A DNA stretch of 64,000 bases from Paenibacillus lupini (GCF_011761355.1 NZ_JAASRW010000001.1:434001-498000), one strand, 5' to 3'; counted from the stretch's first letter, positions 53,478-63,365 are shown. Notes: generated from the letters alone by a model not told the origin. Made by a program: numbers and translations.

Positions 53478-54146
53478 ATGTCTTGGGAAATAAAGAACAG
53501 CCGTATTGTATCTCTAAACGTCGGAATTCCTGTAGAGGCCATGCATGGAGCAAAGCCTATACAGACCGGTATTTTTAAGTCGGCATCGAATGACAAACAT
53601 TATTTAAGCACTACCGGATTGTCCGGTGACGGGCAGGCAGATCTTGTTCATCACGGCGGGCCGGACAAAGCGGTTTGCGTCTATTTCGAGTGTCATTTTC
53701 CCTATTGGGAAGAGTGGCTGGGAAATAAACTGAGCTATGGTGCTTTCGGAGAGAACTGGACATTATCGGAATGGTCAGAGCAGGATTTATGTATTGGAGA
53801 CGTCCTTCAGGCAGGGAATGTTGTCGTGCAAGTCAGCCAGCCTAGACAGCCATGCTTCAAGCTTGGCATTCGTCATGAGCGGCCTGAGCTGACAGCCCAT
53901 GTTCAGCAGACCGGATTTACAGGCTTTTATTTCCGAGTGCTGCAAGAAGGAGAAATTGGTGCAGGCGAAGACCTCAAGTTGGTTAAGCGGCATCCTGCAG
54001 CGATCTCTCTGGCGGAAGCTAATCGCGTCATGTATGAAGGAAAGACTGACCTCGAGGGCATGACTGCTTTGCTTGCGGTAGATGAGCTGTCAGACAGTTG
54101 GAAGCAAACGTTAAAGAGCCGTGTGGAGCGGCTGCAGCAAATGTAA
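53478..54146 (+). CDS. MOSC domain protein (YiiM-like)
   Basis: 222 residues. MOSC beta-barrel with the conserved Cys in VSQPRQPCFKLG, plus GLSGDGQADLVHHGGPDKAVCVY, and a C-terminal three-helix domain, as in YiiM. MOSC proteins bind molybdenum cofactor; YiiM reduces N-hydroxylated compounds. Own promoter upstream. Its tail overlaps nothing; the next gene starts 14 bases later. Confidence 0.88.
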   Translation: MSWEIKNSRIVSLNVGIPVEAMHGAKPIQTGIFKSASNDKHYLSTTGLSGDGQADLVHHGGPDKAVCVYFECHFPYWEEWLGNKLSYGAFGENWTLSEWSEQDLCIGDVLQAGNVVVQVSQPRQPCFKLGIRHERPELTAHVQQTGFTGFYFRVLQEGEIGAGEDLKLVKRHPAAISLAEANRVMYEGKTDLEGMTALLAVDELSDSWKQTLKSRVERLQQM

Positions 54147-54160
54147 GGAGGAAGCACGGT

Positions 54161-55162
54161 TTGAAAGAGTACGAAATCGCTGCGCTGATTGAGCAGTACC
54201 GGCTCGATTCCGATTGGATGATTGTGCCGGGGGACAGCGGGATGAACAACACAACAAGAATGATCAAAGCAGGCGATGAACGTTACGTGCTTCGCATCTA
54301 CAACAATCACCGGAACAGGGATATTGTTAAGCTGGAGCATCATGTGTTATATGCTCTTCACGAGCAGGAGCTTGGATTTCAAATCCCAGTTCCCGTGTTG
54401 AATCAGTCGGGTGAGACAATTTCCCAATGTGAAGATGGGGCACTTGCAGCCATGTATCGATATATTCCGGGAGAACGGCCGAAAGCTGATCACAAAGCAC
54501 ATATTCAATCGCTTGGTCAAATCGCTGCTAGATTGTCTAAAGCTCTTGGGAAACTATCGATTCAGCAAGCTCCTATCTATGATCCGTATTACTTAATTGA
54601 AGAGACTTACTCTTCCCTAATCCAAGATGAACTTCCCATGATTATTCAGTCATCTGAGAAGTTTGTGAATCTGGCGGACAAAGCTGCTGTAATCATGACT
54701 CAATTAAAAGGTCTATCCGTCAAAATGAGAGAATTGCGAGGATTGCCACATCAATGGATTCACGGAGATCTAAATTTCAGCAATACAGTTGCTGACGGCG
54801 ATTCCATTATTGGTGTTCTGGATTTTGAGTTTTGCACGATTGATGTAAGACCAATGGAGCTGGTTGTTGCTCTCATTGACTTTTTCAAAGGTGAGGATTC
54901 AGAAATTTGGGAGTCGATTCAGCTATTCTGTGAAGGGTATGGCCCAGAAGGCAGTCTGACACAGGAAGAGTTGGAAGCGTTACCGCTTCTCATTAAGCTT
55001 CGTGTGCTGGATGTATTTCTCCACTTCACGAACCGCTTCAAGGAAGGGCTCGATGATGCAAACATTCTAGCAGGCTTCATCGATCAGACATACCGGATTT
55101 GCGAATGGGTAGACAATAATGAGAAACAGTTGCTCGAGCTGTTTCAAAGTAGGCTTATGTAG
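54161..55162 (+). CDS. APH/ChoK-family phosphotransferase
   Basis: 333 residues from TTG 54161 with AAGGAGGAAGC ahead; the longer frame overlaps the MOSC gene and is rejected. Kinase-like fold: YVLRIYNNHRNRDIV (ATP lysine/arginine region), Brenner motif WIHGDLNFSNTV with catalytic Asp, and GVLDFEFCTIDVRP with the metal Asp. Relatives include homoserine kinase II and aminoglycoside phosphotransferases; the substrate is unknown. Confidence 0.83.
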   Translation: MKEYEIAALIEQYRLDSDWMIVPGDSGMNNTTRMIKAGDERYVLRIYNNHRNRDIVKLEHHVLYALHEQELGFQIPVPVLNQSGETISQCEDGALAAMYRYIPGERPKADHKAHIQSLGQIAARLSKALGKLSIQQAPIYDPYYLIEETYSSLIQDELPMIIQSSEKFVNLADKAAVIMTQLKGLSVKMRELRGLPHQWIHGDLNFSNTVADGDSIIGVLDFEFCTIDVRPMELVVALIDFFKGEDSEIWESIQLFCEGYGPEGSLTQEELEALPLLIKLRVLDVFLHFTNRFKEGLDDANILAGFIDQTYRICEWVDNNEKQLLELFQSRLM

Positions 55163-55221
55163 GGCAGATCAAGTCAGGCATAGTTCGTTAATGTTGCTAA
55201 TTGTAGAGAGGATGAGTCGAT

Positions 55222-56142
55222 ATGAACGTCGCAGCATCACTTGGATATGGCAGCCAGGAACGATTGTTAATTATTAATGCAGATGATTTTGGGTTATGTC
55301 CATCCACGAATAAAGCAATTGAGCAGCTGCTTCAAGAGAATGTGGTAAGTTCGGCAACGATTATGATGCCTTGCAAGTCCTCTAAGGAAGCGGCTCTTTG
55401 GAGTGCCAAGCATCCGGGGTACGATGTCGGCATTCATTTTACTTTCACGAGTGAGTGGGATGCTTACCGGTGGGGGCCAGTCAATAAAGGCAGTGATACG
55501 CAGTCGCTTATTACTAGTGATGGCTATTTTCCAAAAGATTGTAGAACCTTTGAATTGCAAGCTGATCCGCGGCAGGTAAAAGACGAAATGATTGCCCAGA
55601 TCGAGGCTGCTCTCGCTCATGGGATAAAGCCTACTCATGCGGATAATCACATGGGAAGCTTGTATGGACTTGAAACAGGCAGACATTTTCTGAAAGAAGT
55701 GTTTGAAGTGTGTGCGGCATATGGCTTGCCTTTCCGGCTGCCTCGTAAGGTTGCTGCAGCTAATGAACAGATGGTCCCGCAAGAGCTTGTGGAACAGGCA
55801 AGGCAGCTTGGCTTATTAGCACATGCAATGGGCGTTGTCGTCCTTGACTATTTGCTCGGATTACCTTTCCCGCTAAAACCAGGTGAGACGTATCAGTCCG
55901 TCAAAGCGGATCTCAAGCAGATGCTTCATCATCTTCAGCCTGGTGTTACGGAACTGTTATTCCATCCATCGCTCGTGACTGACGAGCTGCTTGCTTTCCA
56001 TGGTCAACCTGAGAAGCGGGGAATGGAGTTTCAATTGTTCCGAGACCCGGAAATCCAGCAGACGCTTAAAGCGGAAGGGATTCGGGTTATTCATTGGAGA
56101 GATCTTCAGCAATTGCAGAAGACAGTTTACGGCAGGGCGTAA
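55222..56142 (+). CDS. YdjC/ChbG-type carbohydrate deacetylase
   Basis: 306 residues. LIINADDFGLCPSTNKAIEQL gives the metal Asp pair, DVGIHFTFTSEWD and KPTHADNHMGSLYG the metal histidines, and ELLFHPSLV the catalytic-side His. The family removes acetyl groups from oligosaccharides such as diacetylchitobiose. No sugar uptake genes adjoin, so the substrate is inferred only from family. Confidence 0.85.
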   Translation: MNVAASLGYGSQERLLIINADDFGLCPSTNKAIEQLLQENVVSSATIMMPCKSSKEAALWSAKHPGYDVGIHFTFTSEWDAYRWGPVNKGSDTQSLITSDGYFPKDCRTFELQADPRQVKDEMIAQIEAALAHGIKPTHADNHMGSLYGLETGRHFLKEVFEVCAAYGLPFRLPRKVAAANEQMVPQELVEQARQLGLLAHAMGVVVLDYLLGLPFPLKPGETYQSVKADLKQMLHHLQPGVTELLFHPSLVTDELLAFHGQPEKRGMEFQLFRDPEIQQTLKAEGIRVIHWRDLQQLQKTVYGRA

Positions 56143-56184
56143 TCACAACTGGAGTCATTCGATAACGAAAAAGGAGTCTTGCAC

Positions 56185-57144
56185 ATGTCATTCCAATCGA
56201 TCAACCAATTAGCAGAGAAGCTGAATACGAATATTGGCCGGGTTATTGTCGGCAAAGATAATGTTACTGAGCTGTTGTTTATCGCATTAATTACTTCTGG
56301 TCATGTCCTGCTCGAAGATGTCCCTGGCACGGGAAAAACTCTGCTCGCGAAATCACTCGCACAATCGCTTAAGCTTCAATTCCGAAGGGTACAATTTACG
56401 CCGGATTTGCTGCCTTCTGACCTTAGCGGTATTCAATATTATAATCAGAAAGATGGCGGCTTCGAGTTTCGTCCGGGGCCGCTCTTCACTAATCTGCTGC
56501 TTGCCGATGAGATCAATCGGGCGACTCCTCGTACGCAATCCAGTCTCCTCGAATGTATGGAGGAGCGCCAGATCAGTGTGGATGGTGAGACCAAACGATT
56601 GGACAAGCCATTTATGGTTATTGCTACTCAAAACCCAGTGGAGCATCAAGGGACATTCCCTTTGCCAGAAGCTCAATTGGACCGGTTCTTATTCAAGATC
56701 CAAATGGGTTATCCAACAACAGAAGAAGCTCTTCAAATTCTTAAACGATTTAATAATGCCGATCCGCTGGGCCAGCTTGAGCCGGTAGCGACAGCAGCAG
56801 ATATTGCAGAGGCACAGCGTCGTTACGCGGAGGTTCGTGTATCCGATGAAGTGCTGCAATATCTCTTGCAATTAATTGAACGTACTCGTTCCAGAGAAGA
56901 TGTTAATATCGGTGTCAGTCCACGTGGCAGTCAAGCTTTACTTCGAGCATCACAGGTGCATGCAATCTTGCGAGGTAGGGATTACGTAACGCCAGATGAT
57001 GTGAAAGCAATGGCAAAGCCGGTTCTTGCCCATCGTTTGTCTCTTAAAGGTATGCACAGATCTCATAAGCAGGCGGAAGTCATCATCGAAGATATTATCC
57101 GGCAAACCGCAGTACCTGCGGAAGCTGGGATCGTCTCCCGATAG
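56185..57144 (+). CDS. MoxR family AAA+ ATPase
   Basis: 319 residues from ATG 56185 (AAAGGAGTC ahead). Walker A LEDVPGTGKTLLAKSLA, Walker B LLLADEINRATPRTQSSLLECM, sensor 1 VIATQNPVEHQGTFPLPEAQLDRF, Arg region GVSPRGSQALL. MoxR ATPases act as chaperones for VWA/DUF58 partners. First gene of a three-gene operon. Confidence 0.93.
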   Translation: MSFQSINQLAEKLNTNIGRVIVGKDNVTELLFIALITSGHVLLEDVPGTGKTLLAKSLAQSLKLQFRRVQFTPDLLPSDLSGIQYYNQKDGGFEFRPGPLFTNLLLADEINRATPRTQSSLLECMEERQISVDGETKRLDKPFMVIATQNPVEHQGTFPLPEAQLDRFLFKIQMGYPTTEEALQILKRFNNADPLGQLEPVATAADIAEAQRRYAEVRVSDEVLQYLLQLIERTRSREDVNIGVSPRGSQALLRASQVHAILRGRDYVTPDDVKAMAKPVLAHRLSLKGMHRSHKQAEVIIEDIIRQTAVPAEAGIVSR

Positions 57145-57154
57145 TGGTGAGCGG

Positions 57155-58264
57155 ATGATTATATTCTGGGTCGCATTCGCAGCTATTCTTGTGTTTTTTC
57201 TGCAGGCAAAATTATTTCATAGTTATGGCTTAAAGCAAATCGGTTATGAGCGAAAATTTCAAAAGAGAGTCAGCTATCGCGGCGAAACCATTGAACTAGT
57301 CGAGCAGCTGACGAATGCCAAATGGCTGCCTGTCCCATGGATGAGGGTAGAATCACAATTATCGTCGGACTTATTATTCCATCGTCAAGATAATCTCGAA
57401 GTGAGCAGCGGTACGCTGTCTCAAAATCATAAAAGCTTCTTTACCTTAATGCCAAATACTAAGATTACAAGAAGACATCGCATTGTTTGTACGAAGCGTG
57501 GCTGGTATAAACTGCAATCGGTTACAATGACAGCCGGCGATCTTTTAGGCTTCATTCATCAAACAAAGCAGATTGCCTTGAATGGCGAGCTGATCGTATA
57601 TCCTACGCCAGCTGATGTACCCGTTCATGAGCTTCCTTCGCATAGCTGGCAAGGGGAATTATCGGTCAGGAGATGGATTGTTGAGGATCCGTTTGTCGTC
57701 ATGGGAACACGGGATTATCGTTCCGGCGATACGCATAAGATGGTGAATTGGAAGGCGACGGCTAGAGCAGGTAAGCTGCAGGTGCATCAATATGATTACA
57801 CCGCTGATCGCAAGCTTATGATTTATTTGAACGTGGAAGACAATGAGAATATGTGGCGGACCGTTAATGATGAAGAACTGATCGAACATGGAATTGAATG
57901 GGCAGCTGGAGCTGCTCAATCGGTTATTCAAAGCGGGATGGAAGCGGGCTTCTGCACGAACATGCCGATTATCGGTGAGTTTGGCAGCACACTCATTGAA
58001 CCGCGCAGCGGCGGCGGACATTTGTCTGAAATATTCGAAGCGATGGCGAAGCTGGAGCTGCTCCGGACAGAGCCGTTTATCGATCTGCTGACTCGGGAAG
58101 CAGATAGCGGATATGCGCAGCGTGATGTTTTGGTGATCTCAACCTTCTGGAACGATCAGCTGGAATCTCAAGCTGACAGATTACGGCGTAATGGCAATGC
58201 AGTTGTTCATTGGACTCTTACCGAACAGCCTAAAGCAGAGCAGCAGGAAGGTGAAGCGGGATGA
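57155..58264 (+). CDS. DUF58 domain protein
   Basis: 369 residues from ATG 57155. One N-terminal membrane helix (IFWVAFAAILVFFLQAKLF), then a beta-sandwich and the DUF58 signature YRSGDTHKMVNWKATARAG, leading to a VWA-like domain. It is the usual partner of MoxR. The stop overlaps the next gene by four bases. Confidence 0.9.
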   Translation: MIIFWVAFAAILVFFLQAKLFHSYGLKQIGYERKFQKRVSYRGETIELVEQLTNAKWLPVPWMRVESQLSSDLLFHRQDNLEVSSGTLSQNHKSFFTLMPNTKITRRHRIVCTKRGWYKLQSVTMTAGDLLGFIHQTKQIALNGELIVYPTPADVPVHELPSHSWQGELSVRRWIVEDPFVVMGTRDYRSGDTHKMVNWKATARAGKLQVHQYDYTADRKLMIYLNVEDNENMWRTVNDEELIEHGIEWAAGAAQSVIQSGMEAGFCTNMPIIGEFGSTLIEPRSGGGHLSEIFEAMAKLELLRTEPFIDLLTREADSGYAQRDVLVISTFWNDQLESQADRLRRNGNAVVHWTLTEQPKAEQQEGEAG

Positions 58265-59598
58265 ACCAATCTAATTCGCATAATCTGATAGGGCTGCGAC
58301 TGCTTCAAGGAAGTATAGAGACATTATTCTACTTGCCGCTTCTATTTATTGCCGCTTTCTATGCTTCAACCAGCAGCTTTATGGTTTCATGGCTGCTTAC
58401 GCTTCCAATCGTATATACTTTAGGAGCGTTATGGATTCGCAAAGTGAAAGTAAATCGCAGGATTTACCGTTTGCTTATTGCTATCTTGCTCGGTGCGGGG
58501 CAGACGATACTATTATTAGCTGTATTAATAGCATTTAATGCTGAGCTTTCAGGCATAACGGTTCTTATTCTAGGCCTCCTAGGAGCTTTCATTTCTACAA
58601 ATGGGATGAGAGCAGCTACAAAAGGCTGGTATGTAGCATTCCCGAATACGCTTATGTTTGTAAGTGTCATATTGTACGTGATTCTAACGATCGCAGCTCA
58701 TCTACGTGAGCAGCTTGAGCCGTATTTTACCTTCCTGACCATATGCGGGATTGCAGCACTCGTTCTTTTACTTTATATCATTAATGAAAGACTACTTACG
58801 TACGAGACTCATTCCGGCGGAGCAATCCAATCTGCTACGACTAAGGTATTCAAACGACAAAACCGGTTTATGCTTAGTATCGTAGCTGTATTATTGCTCA
58901 TTGCAGGGTTGTTCCGTCAGCTCCAGAGCTCCATCGAAGCATTCTTTCACGCTGTCATGAATCGGATCATGGATTGGTTGAACAGATCAGAAGAACCAGT
59001 CCAGGAGCCACCTGCAGATACACCACCTCCAGAGCAAAGTATTCTGCCTCCGGTAGAAGCTAATCATCATCCACAATGGTTGATATGGCTGGAGCATCTT
59101 GCTAAGTATATTGGCATAACCTTGTTGATCATTGGCGTCGCGGTCCTCTTATTCTTTGTTGGGCGTAAGCTTTATCAGCTCATCAACAAAGCATTGGGCC
59201 GGATATGGGAACGTGCAAGTGATAGGAAGGACAGTGCTGAAGGGTATACCGATGAGGTGGAAAGTCTCGTGTCACAGTCCAAATGGACTGACAGGTTCCT
59301 TAAACCTGGCAAGAAGAAAGAAGCCCGCTGGGAGGAACTGCGTACTACGGGAGATAAGGTTCGTTATCTGTACCGTTGGTTCGTTGCTGGTGCGACGGGG
59401 AAGGGATACTCGTTTAAGCCGCATTTTACCGTTAAAGAAACGGGCTCAGATATTCTTGCTTGGCGTAATAAGCCTCAGACCAATGCAGATGTTGAGCAGC
59501 TGACTAGCTTATATGACGAAGTACGGTACGGGGGACAGGAGCCAAACGAAGAACTCGTCCAATCCCTGAGAAAGAGACTGGACGAGCAAAGGAAGTAA
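58261..59598 (+). CDS. Polytopic membrane protein with C-terminal DUF4129-like domain
   Basis: 445 residues. Six N-terminal membrane helices (about 13-170), one helix near 200, a Pro-rich loop (EEPVQEPPADTPPPEQSILPP), one more helix near 290 and a cytoplasmic tail resembling DUF4129 (TTGDKVRYLYRWFVAGATG, TSLYDEVRYGG). In related operons this position encodes a larger transglutaminase membrane protein; the catalytic transglutaminase domain is missing here. Confidence 0.78.
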   Translation: MNQSNSHNLIGLRLLQGSIETLFYLPLLFIAAFYASTSSFMVSWLLTLPIVYTLGALWIRKVKVNRRIYRLLIAILLGAGQTILLLAVLIAFNAELSGITVLILGLLGAFISTNGMRAATKGWYVAFPNTLMFVSVILYVILTIAAHLREQLEPYFTFLTICGIAALVLLLYIINERLLTYETHSGGAIQSATTKVFKRQNRFMLSIVAVLLLIAGLFRQLQSSIEAFFHAVMNRIMDWLNRSEEPVQEPPADTPPPEQSILPPVEANHHPQWLIWLEHLAKYIGITLLIIGVAVLLFFVGRKLYQLINKALGRIWERASDRKDSAEGYTDEVESLVSQSKWTDRFLKPGKKKEARWEELRTTGDKVRYLYRWFVAGATGKGYSFKPHFTVKETGSDILAWRNKPQTNADVEQLTSLYDEVRYGGQEPNEELVQSLRKRLDEQRK

Positions 59599-59599
59599 C

Positions 59600-60577
59600 T
59601 TATTTAAGCGATGCGATATATTGGGCGATCTTTGTACCATGAAAGCGTCCGGATTCAATGAAAATTTCATTCGCTTCATGCTTGGAGGCGACGACACCAG
59701 CCAGAAACAGGCCAGGGACGTTCGTCTCCATTGTTGTTTCATCAAAGTAAGGGAAGCCTTCTTCCTCAATCTTCACGCCTGAGCTTGTCAGGAAATCACG
59801 GTCAGGATGGAAGCCTGTTAAGGCAAGTACAAAATCATTGGCTACAGAATGACGGCCTTCCGGATTTTCTACGATCACATGATGACTGTCGATTTCAACG
59901 ACACGAGAATTAAATAGCATACGAATGATACCGTTGTTAACTTTACCTTCAAAGCCTGGTCTTACCCAAGGCTTAATGCTCCTTGAGTAGTCGGCACCAC
60001 GATAAATTACGGTAACCTTTGCACCAACACGTTCAAGCTCAAGTGCGGCGTCAATGGCTGAGTTGCTTCCACCGATGATCGCAACCTCCATGCCGGTATA
60101 GGGATGAGCTTCACGGAAGAAATGCGTCACCTTATCCATTTGCTCGCCAGGGATGCCGAGATAATTCGGATGATCGAAATACCCGGTTGCGACAACGACA
60201 TAACGCGCTTCATAGTGCTTCTCTACGCCGTATCGATCGGTGCTTGTTAGATGGAATTGGCCGTCTTCCTGGCGTTCAACCCGAAGTACAGTCTCATACG
60301 CATTCACGCGAACATTGTTGCGCAGCGCTGCCATCCGATAGTAATTGATCGCTTCGAGGCGGGATGGTTTATCATTTGGGGTTGTGAAGGGGATATCCCC
60401 GATTTCCAACTTTTCCGGTGTGCTGAAGAAATGCATATAAGTAGGATACATAGAGATAGAATGGGCAATATTACTCTTCTCAATAATAACGGGATGAAGT
60501 CCGATCCGTTCAAGCTCGATAGCAGCAGCGAGGCCGCATGGTCCTGCTCCGATAATGATTGCTTCTTCTTTTATCAT
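59600..60577 (-). CDS. bdr: Bacillithiol disulfide reductase (YpdA family)
   Basis: 325 residues from ATG 60577. FAD motif IIIGAGPCGLAAAIELERIG, NADPH motif VAIIGGSNSAIDAALELERVG, C-terminal PGLFLAGVVASKHEANEIFIESGRFHG. YpdA/Bdr reduces oxidised bacillithiol with NADPH; the Cys in GAGPCG is the proposed catalytic residue. It suits a bacillithiol-producing Firmicute. GGAGG precedes the start. Confidence 0.9.
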   Translation of the reverse strand: MIKEEAIIIGAGPCGLAAAIELERIGLHPVIIEKSNIAHSISMYPTYMHFFSTPEKLEIGDIPFTTPNDKPSRLEAINYYRMAALRNNVRVNAYETVLRVERQEDGQFHLTSTDRYGVEKHYEARYVVVATGYFDHPNYLGIPGEQMDKVTHFFREAHPYTGMEVAIIGGSNSAIDAALELERVGAKVTVIYRGADYSRSIKPWVRPGFEGKVNNGIIRMLFNSRVVEIDSHHVIVENPEGRHSVANDFVLALTGFHPDRDFLTSSGVKIEEEGFPYFDETTMETNVPGLFLAGVVASKHEANEIFIESGRFHGTKIAQYIASLK

Positions 60578-60712
60578 GCATGGAACCTCCTCAAATGATA
60601 ATTTCAAATATAGCGCTGTTGAGCTATATTTAATTACTCATAATTCGTAAACATAGTAACGTTCATTGTACCGCTACCTGCGGATTTAATGCAAATTTGG
60701 CGAATGGCTATC

Positions 60713-60740
60713 TTGTACAGGGTTTGGAATATTGTATAAT
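60713..60740 (+). promoter_or_regulatory. Promoter of the 177-residue conserved gene
   Basis: TTGTAC (60713-60718), 16-base spacer and TATAAT (60735-60740) with TG ahead of the -10. The gene starts 37 bases downstream behind AGAAGGAGGGG. Confidence 0.7.
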
Positions 60741-60777
60741 AATGTGGAACCGTGGTTAGCAGAAGGAGGGGTCAAAC

Positions 60778-61311
60778 ATGCGACGGCGATTTGTTATAGA
60801 AGCAGTAATGGTTGCAACGTATGGACATCTTCTCATTCCGAGCCGTCCAGTTGATTACGTCGTGCCTTATTCATCGATACTTGAGCTTTACGATATGAGA
60901 GACGGGGCGGAACCCGTCATGGATGACTTGGATGACGATGCGCATGTGAAAAGTAAAATTGGGGAGCTCATTACCTTTTTCGAAGATCCTTTGAATCGAA
61001 AAAAAATCGAGCGCTCGATGCAGGTGCCGTGGAAAGAAAGCTCTCCGCTCATTTTGAATGATATGATTCATTTCACGATTGTGCATGCTGTAGATAACGC
61101 ACATTATGGAGAATATTTCGATCCAATCGAGACAGAGCTACTTCTGACAAGTTCGAAGCTGCAAATCCCACTCTTGTCTGATCAGTTCGAGTTTCAAGAT
61201 AAGCTGCTGGAAGCAAGAGTCCCTGTCCAGATCTATGATATCGAAGACTTCGAGTTTGCGGTGGAAGAAGGCATTTCCATGACGGACGCAAGTCAATTGG
61301 GCGATTTGTAA
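60778..61311 (+). CDS. Conserved Paenibacillus-type protein, unknown function
   Basis: 177 residues, acidic, soluble. Ordered pieces are VIEAVMVATYGHLLIPSRPV, YVVPYSSILELYDMRD, ITFFEDPLNRKKIERSMQVP and VPVQIYDIEDFEFAVEEG. I recall relatives in this genus annotated as ADP-heptose synthase, but no nucleotidyltransferase (HxGH) or sugar kinase motif is present, so I do not adopt that name. Confidence 0.75.
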   Translation: MRRRFVIEAVMVATYGHLLIPSRPVDYVVPYSSILELYDMRDGAEPVMDDLDDDAHVKSKIGELITFFEDPLNRKKIERSMQVPWKESSPLILNDMIHFTIVHAVDNAHYGEYFDPIETELLLTSSKLQIPLLSDQFEFQDKLLEARVPVQIYDIEDFEFAVEEGISMTDASQLGDL

Positions 61312-61583
61312 AATAGATAGCGATTCGACAAAATCAGCTATTGCGTTAGTAAGAGTTAGTCTGTTACGATACGAACAGATTATATGAAAAATATTCCGAA
61401 GGAAAGAGGTGTCCGGCATGTGGAATCAACAACAACAGGCAATGATTGTTTATGTTCGTTCTTCCAAGCATGCCGTACAGGCCGCCTTCGCGATACGACC
61501 ACATTAAGCGGGTAACTTCTGCTTTTTGCTGTTCGATCGGTACGAGGATCTCGAGCCTATTTACGGCTCGAGGTCTTTTTTTG
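61312..61583 (+). promoter_or_regulatory. Attenuator-like leader of the ABC exporter operon
   Basis: A leader peptide ORF (61418-61507) is followed by a terminator hairpin GATCTCGAGCC / GGCTCGAGGTC (61547-61557 with 61565-61575, one G-T pair) and a seven-T run, and only then by the ABC gene start at 61620. TTGCGT (61341) and TACGAT (61365) form a weak promoter. The layout resembles bmrB-bmrCD of B. subtilis, where translation of the leader peptide controls termination. Confidence 0.65.
61418..61507 (+). CDS. Leader peptide, 29 residues (BmrB-like position)
   Basis: ATG 61418 with GGAAAGAGGTG ahead encodes MWNQQQQAMIVYVRSSKHAV and then QAAFAIRPH. A run of four Gln codons opens it and Arg-Pro-His closes it just before the stop. 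The stop lies 39 bases before the terminator stem. It has no similarity I recognise to BmrB; the assignment rests on position and ribosome site. Confidence 0.6.
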   Translation: MWNQQQQAMIVYVRSSKHAVQAAFAIRPH

Positions 61584-61619
61584 TTCTTTTTTAAGCAGAG
61601 AGGGGAGGCAGAAACACAA

Positions 61620-63365
61620 GTGAAAGTACTATTGCGTGTATTAGCTTATGTAAGACCAAGCGCGAAATGGGCGGCTGTAGCGATCGTTATTATGATTTTC
61701 GCCACGATGTTTGACCTGGTAGCGCCATGGATATTACGGGAAATCTTCGATGAAGGTATTAAGAAGAGCAATGTATCTGTCATTATGTGGCTGACATTAC
61801 TCCTAGTTGGTGTTCAGGTGCTCAAAAGTGCAGGGATGTTCCTGCAAGGTTACTCCCAAGAGCTCGTTGGGCAAAACGTAGTGCTTAAGCTTAGGGAGCA
61901 GATGTATGCACAGCTGCAGCGGTTATCCTTCTCCTATTATGACAAAGCGCAAACTGGGCAGTTAATGTCACGAATGACTGGTGATATCGATGCGGTCAAG
62001 AACTTTGTTGGCTTTGGTGCGATGGGGCTGCTGACAGGATTATTAACCTTTGTTGGTACGATGATCTTTATGTTATGGATGAACTGGCAGGTAACTCTGA
62101 TCAGCACGGTGACAATTCCGCTTATTCTGCTTGTATTGTGGTGGTTCAGTAACAAGGTAGGTCCGGCATGGTCCAGTATTCGGGAACAGACCGGACGACT
62201 GACGACTACGCTGCAGGAAAATATCGCAGGCATCCGTGTTGTGAAATCGTTTGCAACGGAAGAAGCCGAACAGAAGAAATTTGCTGAACGGAACAAGCAA
62301 AACTTTGATACCAATATGGAACGTGCAAAGCTGGAAGCGAAAGCCTTCCCTTTAATGGGCTTGTTCGGCGGCCTGACATTTGTCCTGATGATCTGGCTGG
62401 GAGCTGTCTATGTCGCTCGTGGTGAGATGACACTGGGAACATTCATGGCATTCCAATGGTATACATGGGGCATTATTTGGCCGCTCAATATGTTAGGCTG
62501 GCAGATCAATATTATGCAGCAGGCCATTAAGGCGGCACCACGCGTATTCGAAGTGCTGGATACCCCTTGCGATATTGTATCGCCAGAGGCTGGTATAACG
62601 ACAGACAATATGCGCGGGAAGGTCTCCTTCCAAGACGTGACTTTTTACTTTAAAGATCAAGATCCCACAAAGGATAATCCTATACTTAACGAGATTAACT
62701 TCGAAGTTAAGCAAGGTGAAGTTATCGCCGTACTGGGAGCAACCGGTTCGGGTAAAAGCAGCTTGATCGCCTTGCTCTCGCGATTCTATGAAGTGTCGTC
62801 AGGCCGGGTGTTGATCGACGGTGTAGATGTAAGGGAATATGAGCTCGACGGCTTGCGCCGCAGTGTCGGCATCGTGCCGCAGGAGACCTTCTTGTTCTCC
62901 GCATCGATCCGAGACAACATCGCATACGGGTATCCGGATTCCACAATGGAGCAAATCGAGCATGCGGCAAGAAAAGCACAAATTCATGATTTTATCGTAA
63001 CGATGCCTCATGGCTACGATACTTTAATTGGTGAGCGTGGCGTTGGACTATCCGGTGGACAAAGACAACGTGTTGCACTTGCTCGGGCGATCTTAATGAA
63101 TCCGCCGATTCTGGTACTAGATGAAGCAACCGCAAGTGTTGATACCGCGACGGAGTCTGCCATACATGAAGCGCTGCTCGAAGTTATGAAGGGCAGAACA
63201 ACCTTTATTATCGCACAGCGTTTATCCTCGATTCAGCATGCTGACCGTATCCTTGTTCTGGAGCAAGGACAGCTAATCGAGCAAGGTACACATAAGGAAT
63301 TAAGCGAGCGGAATGGATTCTTCCGCCAATTATTTGAGCGCCAGAAGCTTGCAGCCGGACGTTAA
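61620..63365 (+). CDS. ABC exporter half-transporter (multidrug type)
   Basis: 581 residues from GTG 61620 (GAGGGGAGGC ahead; the frame upstream is the leader region). Six membrane helices (about 15-300), then the ATPase: Walker A LGATGSGKSSLIALL, Q-loop VGIVPQETFLFSAS, signature VGLSGGQRQRVALARAI, Walker B ILVLDEATASVD and H-loop IIAQRLSSIQHAD. All catalytic residues are present. It pairs with the next gene to form a heterodimeric exporter. Confidence 0.9.
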   Translation: MKVLLRVLAYVRPSAKWAAVAIVIMIFATMFDLVAPWILREIFDEGIKKSNVSVIMWLTLLLVGVQVLKSAGMFLQGYSQELVGQNVVLKLREQMYAQLQRLSFSYYDKAQTGQLMSRMTGDIDAVKNFVGFGAMGLLTGLLTFVGTMIFMLWMNWQVTLISTVTIPLILLVLWWFSNKVGPAWSSIREQTGRLTTTLQENIAGIRVVKSFATEEAEQKKFAERNKQNFDTNMERAKLEAKAFPLMGLFGGLTFVLMIWLGAVYVARGEMTLGTFMAFQWYTWGIIWPLNMLGWQINIMQQAIKAAPRVFEVLDTPCDIVSPEAGITTDNMRGKVSFQDVTFYFKDQDPTKDNPILNEINFEVKQGEVIAVLGATGSGKSSLIALLSRFYEVSSGRVLIDGVDVREYELDGLRRSVGIVPQETFLFSASIRDNIAYGYPDSTMEQIEHAARKAQIHDFIVTMPHGYDTLIGERGVGLSGGQRQRVALARAILMNPPILVLDEATASVDTATESAIHEALLEVMKGRTTFIIAQRLSSIQHADRILVLEQGQLIEQGTHKELSERNGFFRQLFERQKLAAGR

